From Aeromonas popoffii (GTDB taxonomy: Bacteria > Pseudomonadota > Gammaproteobacteria > Enterobacterales > Aeromonadaceae), in NCBI RefSeq assembly GCF_000820025.1, contig NZ_CDBI01000079.1, positions 124,001-188,000 on the forward strand: a DNA stretch of 64,000 nucleotides, given 5' to 3'. This document shows positions 53,793 to 63,316 of the stretch, in pieces. The notes below the pieces were generated by a model. That model was not told the origin of the DNA. It saw only the letters and a program-made list of their open reading frames with translations, and ran no database searches. The number at the start of each line of letters is the position of its first letter. Position 1 is the first letter of the stretch. A program made the translations under genes and the position numbers.

Positions 53793-56700
53793 TGTGGCTC
53801 TCCGATATCTCTGTACGTCGCCCGCTGGTGGCCGTGGTAGTGAGTGCCCTGCTGACCGTGTTCGGTCTGGTGGCCTTCAGCAAGCTGACGGTGCGGGAGA
53901 TGCCGGACGTGCAGACGCCGTCCGTCTCCATCTCCACCACCTATGAGGGGGCGGCGCCAGCCGTCATGGAGAGCCAGGTCACCAAGCCCATCGAGGATCA
54001 GCTCTCCGGCATCAGCGGCATCAAGAACATCAACTCGGTGACTCGCAAGGGGCGCTCCGTCATCACGGTGGAGTTCAAGCTCGGCTGGAACATGGTGGAG
54101 GGCACCTCGGATGTGCGTGACGCCATCTCCCGCGCCCGCCCCAGGCTGCCGGATGGTGTGGATGAACCTATGGTCACCAAGGACAACGGCAACGGCGACG
54201 TGGCGATCTGGCTCAACTTCAGTAGCAGCCAGATGGATCGCACCGCCATGACCGATTACGCCAACCGGGTGCTGGTCGATCCCCTGAGTCTGGCGGACGG
54301 GGTGAGCGAGGTGATGCTCTCCGGCGACCTGACCCAGGTGATGTATGTGCGGCTGCGGCCCGCCGACATGGCGGCCCGTGGTATCACGGTGACGGACGTG
54401 CAGGAGGCCCTCAAGCGGGAGAACATCGAACTGCCGGGCGGCGAGATCCGCAACAACTCCATGACCATGTCGGTGCAGATCGCCCGTCTCTATCACACCG
54501 CAGATGATTTCCGCCAGTTGCAGATCCGCACCGCCGCCAACGGCCAAAGCATCTACCTGGCGGATATCGCCGACGTGGAGGTGGGGGCCAAGAACGAAGA
54601 CAGCGCCTATCAGCGCAACGGCCGCGAGAGCCTGGGGATAGGCATAGTGGCCCAGTCCACCGCCAACCCGCTGGCGGTAGCGCAGGGGATCGAGAGGAAG
54701 ATCGTCGAGATGCAGCGCTTCCTGCCACAAGGGGCTGTGCTCGAGGTCGATTACGACTCCACCATTTTCATCAAGCAGGCCATCGACGAGGTCTACATGA
54801 CCCTGGCCATCTGTGCCGTGCTGGTGGTGGCGGTGCTATACCTGTTCCTCGGGCAGGGGCGCACCACCCTGATCCCGGCCATTACCGTGCCTGTGTCGCT
54901 CATCTCAGCCTTCATCGGCGCTTGGTATCTCGGCTTTTCCATCAACCTCATCACCTTGCTGGCGCTGATCCTCGCCATCGGTCTGGTGGTGGATGACGCC
55001 ATCGTGGTGGTGGAGAACATCCACCATCATCTGCAACGGGGCGAGCCACCGCTGCTTGCCGCCTGGCACGGCACCCGCGAGGTGGGCTTTGCGGTGATCG
55101 CCACCACCGCCGTGCTGGTGATGGTGTTCGTCCCCATCGCCTTTATGGATGGCATGGTGGGGCGGCTCTTTACCGAATTTGCCATATTACTCTCGCTCGC
55201 GGTGCTCTGCTCCTCGCTGGTGGCGCTCACTCTCACGCCCGCCATGGGCTCCTGGCTGATGCGCCCGCTCGATCGGCCGAACCGGCTGACCGCCGCCCTC
55301 GACCGAGGCCTTGGCTGGGTCGAACTGCACTACCGCGCATGGCTGGCGCAAGTGCTGCGCCACTCCCGCTGGGTGCCACTGGTGCTGCTGCTCTGTCTTG
55401 GCGGCATCGGCGCCCTGTTCAGCCTGCTGCCCAACAGCCTCACCCCCACCGAGGATCGCGGTGTGGTGTTCGTTTTCGTCAAGGGGGCTGAGGGAACCAG
55501 CATAGAGCGGATGAAGCGCAACATGCAGCAGGTGGAAGCCGCCATCATGCCGATGCTGGGGGATGGCGTGGTGCAGGCCATGAGCTTCAGTACCCCCGCC
55601 TTTGGCCGTGGCGGCGACCAGACCGGCATGGTGATCATCCAGCTCTCCGACTGGGCCGAGCGTGATGTCACCGCCACCGAATTCTCCCGCTCGCTGGGCG
55701 CCAAACTGGTCGGCATTCCCGACGTGATGATCCGCACCTTCCAGCCCGGTTTCCGGGGGGGCTCCACCGCGCCGGTGCAGTTCGTGCTGCAGGGCAATGA
55801 CTATGCCGAGCTGTATCAACAGGGGCTGGCGCTGCAGAAAGCGGCGCAGGCCAGCGGTCTGATGCTAACGCCAGATCTGGACTATGCCGAGAAGACCCCC
55901 GAGCTGCAGGTGACCATCAATCGCGACAGCGCCAGCCAGCTCGGCATTCCGGTCTCCACCGTTGCCAGCACCTTGCAGGCGATGCTGGGCGGGGTGAGCA
56001 AGACCACCTATGTGGACAGGGGGGAGGAGTATGACGTCTACCTGCGCGGCAACCAGACCGAGTTCAACGGCGTCTCGGATCTCAGCCTCATCTACCTCAA
56101 GGCCGCCAGTGGCGAGATGGTGAGTCTCTCCACCCTGGCCACCGTCAAGCAGGTGGCGACGGCCAACCGCCTTAACCACTACCAGCGGCAGAAGGCGATC
56201 ACCCTGACGGCGGATGTGCATCCTGATCACACTCTCGGCGAAGCCCTCAATTTTCTCGATGGCTGGGCCGACGCCAACTTGCCGAGCGGCATGACGGTGG
56301 ATTATGCCGTTGAGTCCAAGGACTATCGCGATAACCAGGGCGAGATGGTGATGATATTCGCGCTGGCCCTGCTGGTGGTCTATCTGGTGCTGGTGGCCCA
56401 GTTCGAGAGCATGCTGACCCCGGCGGTGGTGATGGTGACTGTGCCGCTTGGCATCTTCGGCGGTCTGCTCGGTCTCTGGTTGACGGGGCAGGAGATGAGC
56501 ATCTACAGCCAGATCGGCATGATCATGCTGATCGGCATGGTGACCAAGAACGGCATCCTCATCGTTGAGTTCATCAACCAGTTGCGCCAGCGTGGCGAAG
56601 GGTTCGAGGAGGCGATAATCAAAGGCTCGGTGCGCCGCCTGCGCCCTATCCTGATGACCTCGCTCACGGCCATTATCGGCGCGGTGCCACTGATGCTCTC

Positions 56701-56908
56701 CATGGGGGCGGGCTACGAGAGCCGGATGGCAGTGGGTACCGTGGTCTTCTTCGGCCTCTCCTTGGCGACGCTGGTGACCTTGCTGGTGGTGCCTGCCATC
56801 TATCATCTGCTGGCGCGTAAAGCCGGTATGACCGGCGCGCGGGATCAACAGGTAGACGAGGCGCTGGCCGCCAAGGGGGCAGGGGAGTCACCCCCCCCGG
56901 CGCCCTGA
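53792..56908 (+). CDS. RND-family efflux pump, inner-membrane subunit
   Basis: 1038-aa proton-driven exporter (AcrB/MexF-like size, HAE1 group) with 12 helices and two large periplasmic loops. It begins MWLSDISVRRPLVAVVVSALLTVFGLVAF; the TM4 proton relay is ILAIGLVVDDAIVVVENIHHH with the paired Asp, and TM10 region has MLIGMVTKNGILIVEF with the conserved Lys. TGATG overlap with the adaptor gives a two-gene operon; it must borrow a TolC-type channel. Substrates unknown. Confidence 0.95.
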   Translation: MWLSDISVRRPLVAVVVSALLTVFGLVAFSKLTVREMPDVQTPSVSISTTYEGAAPAVMESQVTKPIEDQLSGISGIKNINSVTRKGRSVITVEFKLGWNMVEGTSDVRDAISRARPRLPDGVDEPMVTKDNGNGDVAIWLNFSSSQMDRTAMTDYANRVLVDPLSLADGVSEVMLSGDLTQVMYVRLRPADMAARGITVTDVQEALKRENIELPGGEIRNNSMTMSVQIARLYHTADDFRQLQIRTAANGQSIYLADIADVEVGAKNEDSAYQRNGRESLGIGIVAQSTANPLAVAQGIERKIVEMQRFLPQGAVLEVDYDSTIFIKQAIDEVYMTLAICAVLVVAVLYLFLGQGRTTLIPAITVPVSLISAFIGAWYLGFSINLITLLALILAIGLVVDDAIVVVENIHHHLQRGEPPLLAAWHGTREVGFAVIATTAVLVMVFVPIAFMDGMVGRLFTEFAILLSLAVLCSSLVALTLTPAMGSWLMRPLDRPNRLTAALDRGLGWVELHYRAWLAQVLRHSRWVPLVLLLCLGGIGALFSLLPNSLTPTEDRGVVFVFVKGAEGTSIERMKRNMQQVEAAIMPMLGDGVVQAMSFSTPAFGRGGDQTGMVIIQLSDWAERDVTATEFSRSLGAKLVGIPDVMIRTFQPGFRGGSTAPVQFVLQGNDYAELYQQGLALQKAAQASGLMLTPDLDYAEKTPELQVTINRDSASQLGIPVSTVASTLQAMLGGVSKTTYVDRGEEYDVYLRGNQTEFNGVSDLSLIYLKAASGEMVSLSTLATVKQVATANRLNHYQRQKAITLTADVHPDHTLGEALNFLDGWADANLPSGMTVDYAVESKDYRDNQGEMVMIFALALLVVYLVLVAQFESMLTPAVVMVTVPLGIFGGLLGLWLTGQEMSIYSQIGMIMLIGMVTKNGILIVEFINQLRQRGEGFEEAIIKGSVRRLRPILMTSLTAIIGAVPLMLSMGAGYESRMAVGTVVFFGLSLATLVTLLVVPAIYHLLARKAGMTGARDQQVDEALAAKGAGESPPPAP

Positions 56909-56948
56909 CTTGAATCCAACAGGGGCCAGTTGCTACCCACCATCATCA

Positions 56949-56975
56949 CAAGGGCGCCTGCGGGCGCCCTTGCTA
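56949..56975 (+). terminator. Terminator after the RND operon
   Basis: CAAGGGCGCC / GGCGCCCTTG with a TGCG loop; short T content in the tail. Confidence 0.65.
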
Positions 56976-57082
56976 TTGCCAGTGGCCGCGCTATTCCGTG
57001 GGATCTATAGGGGCAAAAAGCCATCGCCCCCGCTTCGCTCTGCCGGTATAATGCGCGACCCGAATTGTTCCAGGTGTTCAAA

Positions 57083-59431
57083 ATGCAGCCGGTTACCCAC
57101 CTTTTCTCCTATCCCCGCTACTGGGCCGAGTGCTACGGCACAGCGCCTTTCCTGCCCATGTCCCGTGCGGAGATGGACAAGCTCGGCTGGGACAGCTGTG
57201 ACATAGTCCTGGTGACCGGTGACGCCTATGTGGATCACCCGAGTTTCGGCATGGCGGTGATTGGCCGCATGCTGGAATCCCAGGGTTTTCGGGTCGGCAT
57301 CATCGCCCAGCCGGACTGGTCATCGAAGGATGACTTTATGCGCCTGGGCAAGCCGAACCTCTTCTACGGGGTGACGGCGGGCAACATGGACTCCATGATC
57401 AACCGCTATACCTCCGACAAGAAGCTGCGCCACGACGACGCCTACACCCCGGGAGACATAGGCGGCAAGCGGCCCGACCGCGCCACCCTGGTCTATACCC
57501 AGCGCTGTAAAGAAGCCTTCAAGGAAGTGCCGGTGGTCATCGGTGGCATAGAGGCGTCCCTGCGCCGCATCGCCCACTACGACTACTGGTCCGAGACCAT
57601 CCGCCGCTCCATCCTGCTCGATGCCAAGGCCGACATCCTCATTTATGGCAACGCCGAGCGGCCGCTCATCGAAGTGGCACACCGCATCGCCAATGGCGAG
57701 ACCATCGACACCATGCAGGACATTCGCGGCACCGCGGTGATCCGCAAGGAGCCGCTGCCCGAGTGGCGCGGGGTGGATTCGAGCAAGCTGGATCAGATCG
57801 GCCGCATCGACCCCATCATGAACCCCTATATGGAAGGGGCGCCCTGCTCGGATGACGAAGGCACGGCGCCGGTGGAGCAAGAAGCCAAGCCGGTATTGGT
57901 GCAGCCACCCAAGCAGAAGCCGTGGGAAAAAACCTATGTGAAGCTGCCGGCGTTCGAACGGGTGAAGGAAGACAAGGTGCTCTACGCCCATGCGTCGCGC
58001 ATCCTGCACCACGAGACCAACCCGGGCTGCGCCCGTGCGCTCTCCCAGGCCCACGGTGATCGCATCGTCTGGGTCAATCCGCCCGCCTTCCCGCTGGAAA
58101 CCGACGAGATGGACGGCGTGTTCGGCCTGCCCTATCAGCGGGTGCCGCACCCGGCTTATGGCAAGGAGAAGATCCCGGCCTACGAGATGATCAAGACCTC
58201 GGTCAACATCATGCGTGGCTGCTTCGGCGGCTGCTCCTTCTGCTCCATCACAGAGCACGAGGGGCGCATCATCCAGAGCCGCTCGGAAGAGTCGATCATC
58301 AAAGAGATCGAAGAGATCCGCGACAAGGTGCCGGGCTTTACCGGCGTCATCTCGGATCTGGGCGGCCCCACTGCCAACATGTACAAGCTGCGCTGCAAGA
58401 GCCCCAGGGCCGAGCAGACCTGTCGCCGTGCCTCCTGCGTCTGGCCGACCATCTGCCCGCACATGGATACCGACCATACCCCGACCATCAGCCTCTATCG
58501 CAAGGCGCGGGATGTGAAGGGCATCAAGAAAATCCTGATCGCCTCCGGGGTGCGTTACGACATAGCGGTGGAAGATCCCCGCTACATCCGCGAGCTGGCC
58601 AAGCACCACGTCGGCGGCTACCTGAAAATTGCCCCCGAGCACACCGAGGAGGGCCCGCTCTCCAAGATGATGAAGCCGGGCATGGGCAGCTACTACAGCT
58701 TCAAGGAGCTGTTCGACAAGTATTCCAAAGAGGCGGGCAAGCAGCAGTACCTGATCCCCTACTTCATCTCGGCCCACCCGGGCACCACGGATGAAGACAT
58801 GGTGAACATGGCGCTCTGGGTCAAGACCAACAGCTTCAAGCTCGATCAGGTGCAGAACTTCTACCCGTCGCCGCTCGCCAACGCCACCACCATGTATTAC
58901 ACCGAGAAAAACCCGTTAAACAAGGTGAGCCGCCAGGGCGGGGACGTGTTCGTGGTCAAGGGCGAGCGTCGCCGCCGCTTGCACAAGGCGCTGCTGCGTT
59001 ATCACGATCCGGCCGGCTGGCCGATGATCCGCGAAGCCCTGCTGGAAATGGGCAAGGGCCACCTGATCGGCAACGGTCCCAACTGCCTGGTGCCGCCGGA
59101 AGGCCGTGGCGAAGCCAAGGCCGAGCGCAGTCGCAGCAAGGGGCTGAAACCGGCCCTGACGCGCCATAGCAACATCACTCACCAGCGTGGTAATGGGGCG
59201 GGCAACAAGGCGGCTGGCGGCAAGCCGGTGGGTTCCCAGTTGCAGAAAGGCGCGGGTAACGGCAAGCCTGCTGCCCAAAGCGCAGGTCAGGGTAAACCGG
59301 TTGGCAAACCCGCCCATAATAAAGGCAAGGCTCCGACCCGCGCGGGCTCCGCCAAGCCGGGTGCCAAACCCGCGTCTCAAGGCGGCAAACCTGCGGCGAA
59401 AGGGAATGGTGCCAAGCGACCGGCTCGGTAA
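57083..59431 (+). CDS. YgiQ-family radical SAM protein
   Basis: 782 aa. N-terminal B12-binding-like domain ([31 protein letters not shown]), conserved [17 protein letters not shown], then the radical SAM cluster C380-x3-C384-x2-C387 (CFGGCSFC), and later Cys groups [13 protein letters not shown]. Close to E. coli YgiQ; the reaction is unknown. The last ~110 residues are a repetitive Gly/Lys/Pro/Ala tail of low complexity and strong positive charge that varies within the family. ATG 57083 ([14 protein letters not shown]) is the standard start. Confidence 0.92.
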   Translation: MQPVTHLFSYPRYWAECYGTAPFLPMSRAEMDKLGWDSCDIVLVTGDAYVDHPSFGMAVIGRMLESQGFRVGIIAQPDWSSKDDFMRLGKPNLFYGVTAGNMDSMINRYTSDKKLRHDDAYTPGDIGGKRPDRATLVYTQRCKEAFKEVPVVIGGIEASLRRIAHYDYWSETIRRSILLDAKADILIYGNAERPLIEVAHRIANGETIDTMQDIRGTAVIRKEPLPEWRGVDSSKLDQIGRIDPIMNPYMEGAPCSDDEGTAPVEQEAKPVLVQPPKQKPWEKTYVKLPAFERVKEDKVLYAHASRILHHETNPGCARALSQAHGDRIVWVNPPAFPLETDEMDGVFGLPYQRVPHPAYGKEKIPAYEMIKTSVNIMRGCFGGCSFCSITEHEGRIIQSRSEESIIKEIEEIRDKVPGFTGVISDLGGPTANMYKLRCKSPRAEQTCRRASCVWPTICPHMDTDHTPTISLYRKARDVKGIKKILIASGVRYDIAVEDPRYIRELAKHHVGGYLKIAPEHTEEGPLSKMMKPGMGSYYSFKELFDKYSKEAGKQQYLIPYFISAHPGTTDEDMVNMALWVKTNSFKLDQVQNFYPSPLANATTMYYTEKNPLNKVSRQGGDVFVVKGERRRRLHKALLRYHDPAGWPMIREALLEMGKGHLIGNGPNCLVPPEGRGEAKAERSRSKGLKPALTRHSNITHQRGNGAGNKAAGGKPVGSQLQKGAGNGKPAAQSAGQGKPVGKPAHNKGKAPTRAGSAKPGAKPASQGGKPAAKGNGAKRPAR

Positions 59432-59460
59432 TATTCCTGATTGGGAAAACGATAGAAAAT

Positions 59461-59490
59461 AAAAAGGCGACCGGATGGTCGCCTTTTTAT
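59461..59490. terminator. Bidirectional terminator after ygiQ
   Basis: AAAAAGGCGACC-GGAT-GGTCGCCTTTTTATTT, with A and T runs at both ends; serves ygiQ and the convergent secreted protein gene. Confidence 0.92.
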
Positions 59491-59526
59491 TTAAAGTAAT
59501 CGTACCTGTAAATTTATTAACAATGT

Positions 59527-60039
59527 TTACTCACAAGGGTTTTCATCACTTATTTTTGTAACGACGAGGTCTGAGTAAACAGATGAGTTAGATTTTCCTG
59601 AGACAGCATGTAATTCTATGCCCGTGGCTTGTGTCCCAACTTTGATCTTATCTAGGGTTATATTTTTAAACGCTATATCAAGGCTTTTTCCAACATGTAT
59701 TTTAACTCTTTCTGGTGAATGCATGTTATCCATGGCAGTTCTGTATTCCTTATTTAAATAACCTTTATTCAAAGCATTGCCACATACATATGTAGCCTCA
59801 TAGTGTCGCTCTTTTTCGAACTGTTGTAGGTATCGAATTTTACCATTAGATAACAACCATCCATTCTTATCTTTATTTATTTCTATGACATAGTGTGCTC
59901 GGCCAGCAGCATATTTTTGATGAAATGATTTCTCTGGGGTTTTATCAACAATCGTGGTAACACCACCTTCCAATTCTATATATTTTGCTGCAGAGGCAGG
60001 CAGAGTAATTGCTAAAAATATTAATGAAACGAAACGCAT
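59527..60039 (-). CDS. Secreted protein of unknown function (170 aa)
   Basis: MRFVSLIFLAITLPASAA is a clear signal peptide, cleaved after residue 18 or so. The mature part (YIELEGGVTTIVDKTPEK..., two cysteines: YVCGN and ENPCE) is rich in Lys and beta-type sequence; no family recognised. A+T content is much above the neighbouring ygiQ and codon use differs, so it is probably acquired. AAGGAGA precedes the ATG. It is first in a run of three such genes on this strand, each apparently separate. Confidence 0.75.
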   Translation of the reverse strand: MRFVSLIFLAITLPASAAKYIELEGGVTTIVDKTPEKSFHQKYAAGRAHYVIEINKDKNGWLLSNGKIRYLQQFEKERHYEATYVCGNALNKGYLNKEYRTAMDNMHSPERVKIHVGKSLDIAFKNITLDKIKVGTQATGIELHAVSGKSNSSVYSDLVVTKISDENPCE

Positions 60040-60069
60040 TATAAATCTCCTTAAAAAATGCTGGTAGCA

Positions 60070-60093
60070 GAAATCTGGGACACCCACCTTTCT
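60070..60093 (+). repeat. Stray copy of the RAYT-associated repeat
   Basis: GAAATCTGGGACACCCACCT, the same 20-base core as the two copies next to the transposase at 62077, about 1.9 kb away, located just upstream of the secreted protein gene. Confidence 0.85.
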
Positions 60094-60323
60094 GATCATG
60101 GATAAATCCTATAGGTCTATTAAAACTTAACGTATTAATAACCGCTGTCACACCTCACTTACATGAGAGATGGCTAGCCTCTTATGTTGGGATAATAGTT
60201 GTATGTTGATGCTGAACGAAATTAAGTACAATGTTTACCGCAATAACTAATCTTTATTGGCAGTGTTACAGCTCTCAATATTTAATCTGTTCAGGTGCGT
60301 AGGGATTTCTATATGATGCTGAG

Positions 60324-61148
60324 TTACAATAATTCAGCTTTGCCATCGATAAGCACTAACCGCTTACCATCTTCACGCGGGCTGATCAAGGGTAGTGTGT
60401 TCTTGCCTGACTTATAAACACCGTCCTTCATATAAAAATAGACATCTGGGGCATCATCTTTTTGGATCAAATCCGACTCATTTCTGGTTAAAAAAACTCC
60501 ATATCTGCCAGGCTTGAGATTGAGGATTTTTCCAAATTCTTCTCCCGTCGCAGGGCGGGCTGCAGTGATATAAATAGTGGAGTAGCTCACGCCTGGCAGC
60601 GTACATTCGTGGGTATACTGGTAAGGTTTGTTCTCCACACAAGTGATTTTATTGATATCAATCATTCCCAGTCTTAGCTTAATCTTGGGCGTGTCATCGG
60701 GCTCAACAGGTCTGACTTTGAAATTATTGATAATGAAGCGTTCGATTACGCGACTCTGATTATATGTCTCACCATTTTCAAGCTTTGCAGTCCACACTTC
60801 AGATGGCTTTAGTGGATAGCCTTCCGTCAGTCCTCCAATAAACCCAGCACCCAACCCTAGTGCCCCCCCTGCAAGGGCGCTCCCAAGATCTGACGTTAGA
60901 TTCATTGCATATGAAGTCGAGTTAACCATCATATCGATAGATTTGTCATATGTATGATCGCTTAGGACCCATGGGTAGCCTGCATATGCACCGACGTTCC
61001 AAGCAAAGCTTTTGGTCTTGTCATCTTGATAATAACTTCCAAGTGCTTCTGGGCTTCGGATATTGTCGTATATTTTGAATGCACTACAACCGCTTACCCC
61101 GAACAATGATATAGAAATAATCAAGCTTGCTTTAATTATACTTTTCAT
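60324..61148 (-). CDS. Lipoprotein of unknown function (274 aa)
   Basis: Signal peptide with lipobox VSG-C21 (LFGVSGCSAFKIYD). A glycine-rich hydrophobic stretch (ALAGGALGLGAGFIGGL, about 91-107) could insert into a membrane. The remainder is hydrophilic with two cysteines (ITCVEN, HECTLPG). No family recognised. AT-rich codons as in its neighbours. No convincing ribosome site before the ATG at 61148. Confidence 0.72.
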   Translation of the reverse strand: MKSIIKASLIISISLFGVSGCSAFKIYDNIRSPEALGSYYQDDKTKSFAWNVGAYAGYPWVLSDHTYDKSIDMMVNSTSYAMNLTSDLGSALAGGALGLGAGFIGGLTEGYPLKPSEVWTAKLENGETYNQSRVIERFIINNFKVRPVEPDDTPKIKLRLGMIDINKITCVENKPYQYTHECTLPGVSYSTIYITAARPATGEEFGKILNLKPGRYGVFLTRNESDLIQKDDAPDVYFYMKDGVYKSGKNTLPLISPREDGKRLVLIDGKAELL

Positions 61149-61333
61149 AATGTATGTGTGTATCTAAGGTTAGTCAGTTTTTACTAGTTTATAAGTGTGT
61201 TGATGTATAATATTTCCCCACTCATTGAACGATGGTATTATCATGTAATTAATACTATCGTTCTGATAACGAAAATAATTTCGCATGAGTGATAGCATAG
61301 CTTTGCTATGGTTTAAAAAGGTGAGCGTTAAAT

Positions 61334-61642
61334 TTATTTAGCCGGTTTTTTTTGCTCTATGATTTGGAGTGGTGCATAGATGCAAGATACACCACCATTT
61401 GTCAGTGCGATACTGAATCGATGATCGCAATTAACGGCAGAAAAAATGACAGGTAACTGTTCATTACCAAATGAATCTGGTAGGAAAACAACCTTCTGAC
61501 CTGGCTTGCAAGATGCAGCGGTTACATCTTTCTGCCATTTATTTACTTCACATAAATCTTCTTGGTCTATCACTGGATATATTTGATCGCAGCCAAACAA
61601 ATTAGTTATAGCAATGGTTAAGATAGACAGTTTTTTAATCAT
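61334..61642 (-). CDS. Small lipoprotein of unknown function (102 aa)
   Basis: MIKKLSILTIAITNLFGCDQ gives a signal peptide and lipobox LFG-C18. The mature 84 residues have four further cysteines (DLCEV, ASCKPG, VNCDH, VSCIYA), suggesting two disulfides in the periplasm. No family recognised. The start at 61642 has a GCGGA-like site; a TTG 12 bases earlier is less likely. AT-rich like the adjacent genes. Confidence 0.68.
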   Translation of the reverse strand: MIKKLSILTIAITNLFGCDQIYPVIDQEDLCEVNKWQKDVTAASCKPGQKVVFLPDSFGNEQLPVIFSAVNCDHRFSIALTNGGVSCIYAPLQIIEQKKPAK

Positions 61643-61970
61643 AATATCCGCCAATAAAATTAACTATATAAGGTTATAGACTTAGCTACTGTGGCTCCTT
61701 TTGGGAGAGCGCTCTTTCAGTTCTTACGTGTTTTGTTGGGTTGGCCAAAAACACACGCTACCGCCCGTGGATTACAGCTTCCAATATGCTCCATTGACCA
61801 ACTAGGACTGTAACCTATCGCGACTGGGGTGGATTCGTGTGGGTATGGTAATCCAAGTGAAGCTACATTGGCGAGTGAAAAATGGCGTAACCACCAGAAA
61901 TTCATCATTTTTTGCGCGGTATCACCAAACTGAAATCTGGGAGAGATCGGGAGATCTGGAGGGAAGGGAG

Positions 61971-62022
61971 GAAATCTGGGACACCCACCTTTTTGGAGGA
62001 AATCTGGGACACCCACCTTTTT
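61971..62022 (+). repeat. Tandem REP-like repeats beside the transposase
   Basis: Two copies of GAAATCTGGGACACCCACCT plus a T run at 61971-61994 and 61999-62022 (28-bp period), with a degraded third start GAAATCTGGGAGAG at 61932. They end 55 bp before the RAYT gene. Confidence 0.92.
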
Positions 62023-62076
62023 GACAGTGGCGTAGTACTGTTCTTGACTTGAGAAGTCGCAGTCGAGGGATGCGCC

Positions 62077-63027
62077 ATGACCATTGCCCGTTCACGCCAA
62101 ATCAGCTTGCAGGATACGCCTTACTACCACGTGGTGAGCCGCTGTGTGCGGCGAGCCTTTCTGTGTGGTGAGGATGCCCATTCTGGCCAGAGTTACGAAC
62201 ATCGGCGCCAGTGGGTGGTCGACAAGTTGGGGCAACTGTCACGGCTGTTTGCTATCGGTGTTTGTGCCTATGCGGTGATGAGCAATCACTATCATCTTGT
62301 GCTCAAGGTGGAGCCCGATACGGCGGCCAACTGGAGTGAACGGGAGGTGGCTGAGCGCTGGGCGGCTCTTTTCCAGTGGCCGCTGTTGGTACGACGCTGG
62401 TATCAGGGGGAGACGCTGATCGAGCCTGAACTGGCGGTCGTGCAGCAATTGCTTGCCCAATGGCGGGAGCGGCTTCACTCCATCAGCTGGTTTATTCGTC
62501 TACTCAATGAAAATTTGGCCCGTCAGGCCAATCAGGAAGATGGCTGCAAGGGCCATTTCTGGGAGGGTCGCTTCAAGAGTCAGGCTTTGCTCACCGAATC
62601 AGCCTTGCTGGCCTGTATGGCGTATGTTGACCTCAATCCGATACGAGCTGCGTTGACCGACCGGCCAGAGCAGAGCGACTACACCAGTATCAAACAGCGC
62701 CTTGAGGAACCTGCTACTCCTGAGGTTTTGCTACCACTTTTGCTGCCGTTTGCTAGCCAGGGGAAGCCTGAAGAGTTGCCCTATGCCTTCACCGATTACC
62801 TGATGCTGGTTGATTGGACGGGTCGTGCTATTCGGCCCGACAAGCGGGGTCATATTCCGGCCCGTCTTGGACCCATCCTGGAACGGCTGGGTCTTGATGG
62901 CGCCCGCTGGTTGAAACAGGTGACGCTGTTTAGGCGACAAGGGATCAGAGTGGTGGGAGACAGAGATCATTGCCAGCAGTTTGCCCGCCACTGTGGCCAG
63001 CGGCGATGCCATCAACCACAGCTCTGA
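62077..63027 (+). CDS. REP-associated tyrosine transposase (RAYT, Y1/HUH)
   Basis: 316 aa, GC-rich unlike its AT-rich surroundings. It starts RSRQISLQDTPYYHVVSRCVRRAFL, a RAYT hallmark; HUH motif H71-Y72-H73 in VMSNHYHLVLKVEP; GHFWEGRFKSQALL; and a candidate catalytic Tyr in AYVDLNPIRAA. RAYTs are single-copy domesticated relatives of IS200/IS605 transposases that act on nearby REP repeats. Repeats lie directly upstream and a degenerate inverted copy downstream (63208), fitting this group. Confidence 0.9.
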   Translation: MTIARSRQISLQDTPYYHVVSRCVRRAFLCGEDAHSGQSYEHRRQWVVDKLGQLSRLFAIGVCAYAVMSNHYHLVLKVEPDTAANWSEREVAERWAALFQWPLLVRRWYQGETLIEPELAVVQQLLAQWRERLHSISWFIRLLNENLARQANQEDGCKGHFWEGRFKSQALLTESALLACMAYVDLNPIRAALTDRPEQSDYTSIKQRLEEPATPEVLLPLLLPFASQGKPEELPYAFTDYLMLVDWTGRAIRPDKRGHIPARLGPILERLGLDGARWLKQVTLFRRQGIRVVGDRDHCQQFARHCGQRRCHQPQL

Positions 63028-63207
63028 TTGATTTGCGTCCACCCTCTCGATAGCTCCGGGTATTGCACATAGTTCAGTGGATGGCTGTGCAGGGGCTGTT
63101 GCTTTCTAAACCTGAAAATCTCTCCCACTAGCCGACTTTTGCAGGTATCAGTTCGAATGCATTCACCCTTATTGTGCCTGCAAGCAGCCTGATAGTGGCT
63201 TGCACCA

Positions 63208-63228
63208 AAAGGTGAGTGTCCAAATTTC
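63208..63228 (-). repeat. Degenerate inverted copy of the RAYT repeat
   Basis: AAAGGTGAGTGTCCAAATTTC on the plus strand, i.e. the reverse complement of the upstream repeat with two changes and one missing base. It lies about 180 bp after the transposase stop, so the gene is bracketed by inverted copies. The rest of the 63.0-63.3 kb gap shows nothing else. Confidence 0.65.
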
Positions 63229-63316
63229 CTTTCGCAAATTTCCTTTCTAATTAGTGACGATTTATCGTCCCACTGTGGCACAAAAGATGGGAGGCGACCA
63301 TTCCATTAACAAAGCT

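Noticed and set aside
61717-62016. 99-codon minus-strand frame MGVPDFLQKGG...
   Set aside because: Made up of the REP-like repeats read backwards; not a protein gene.
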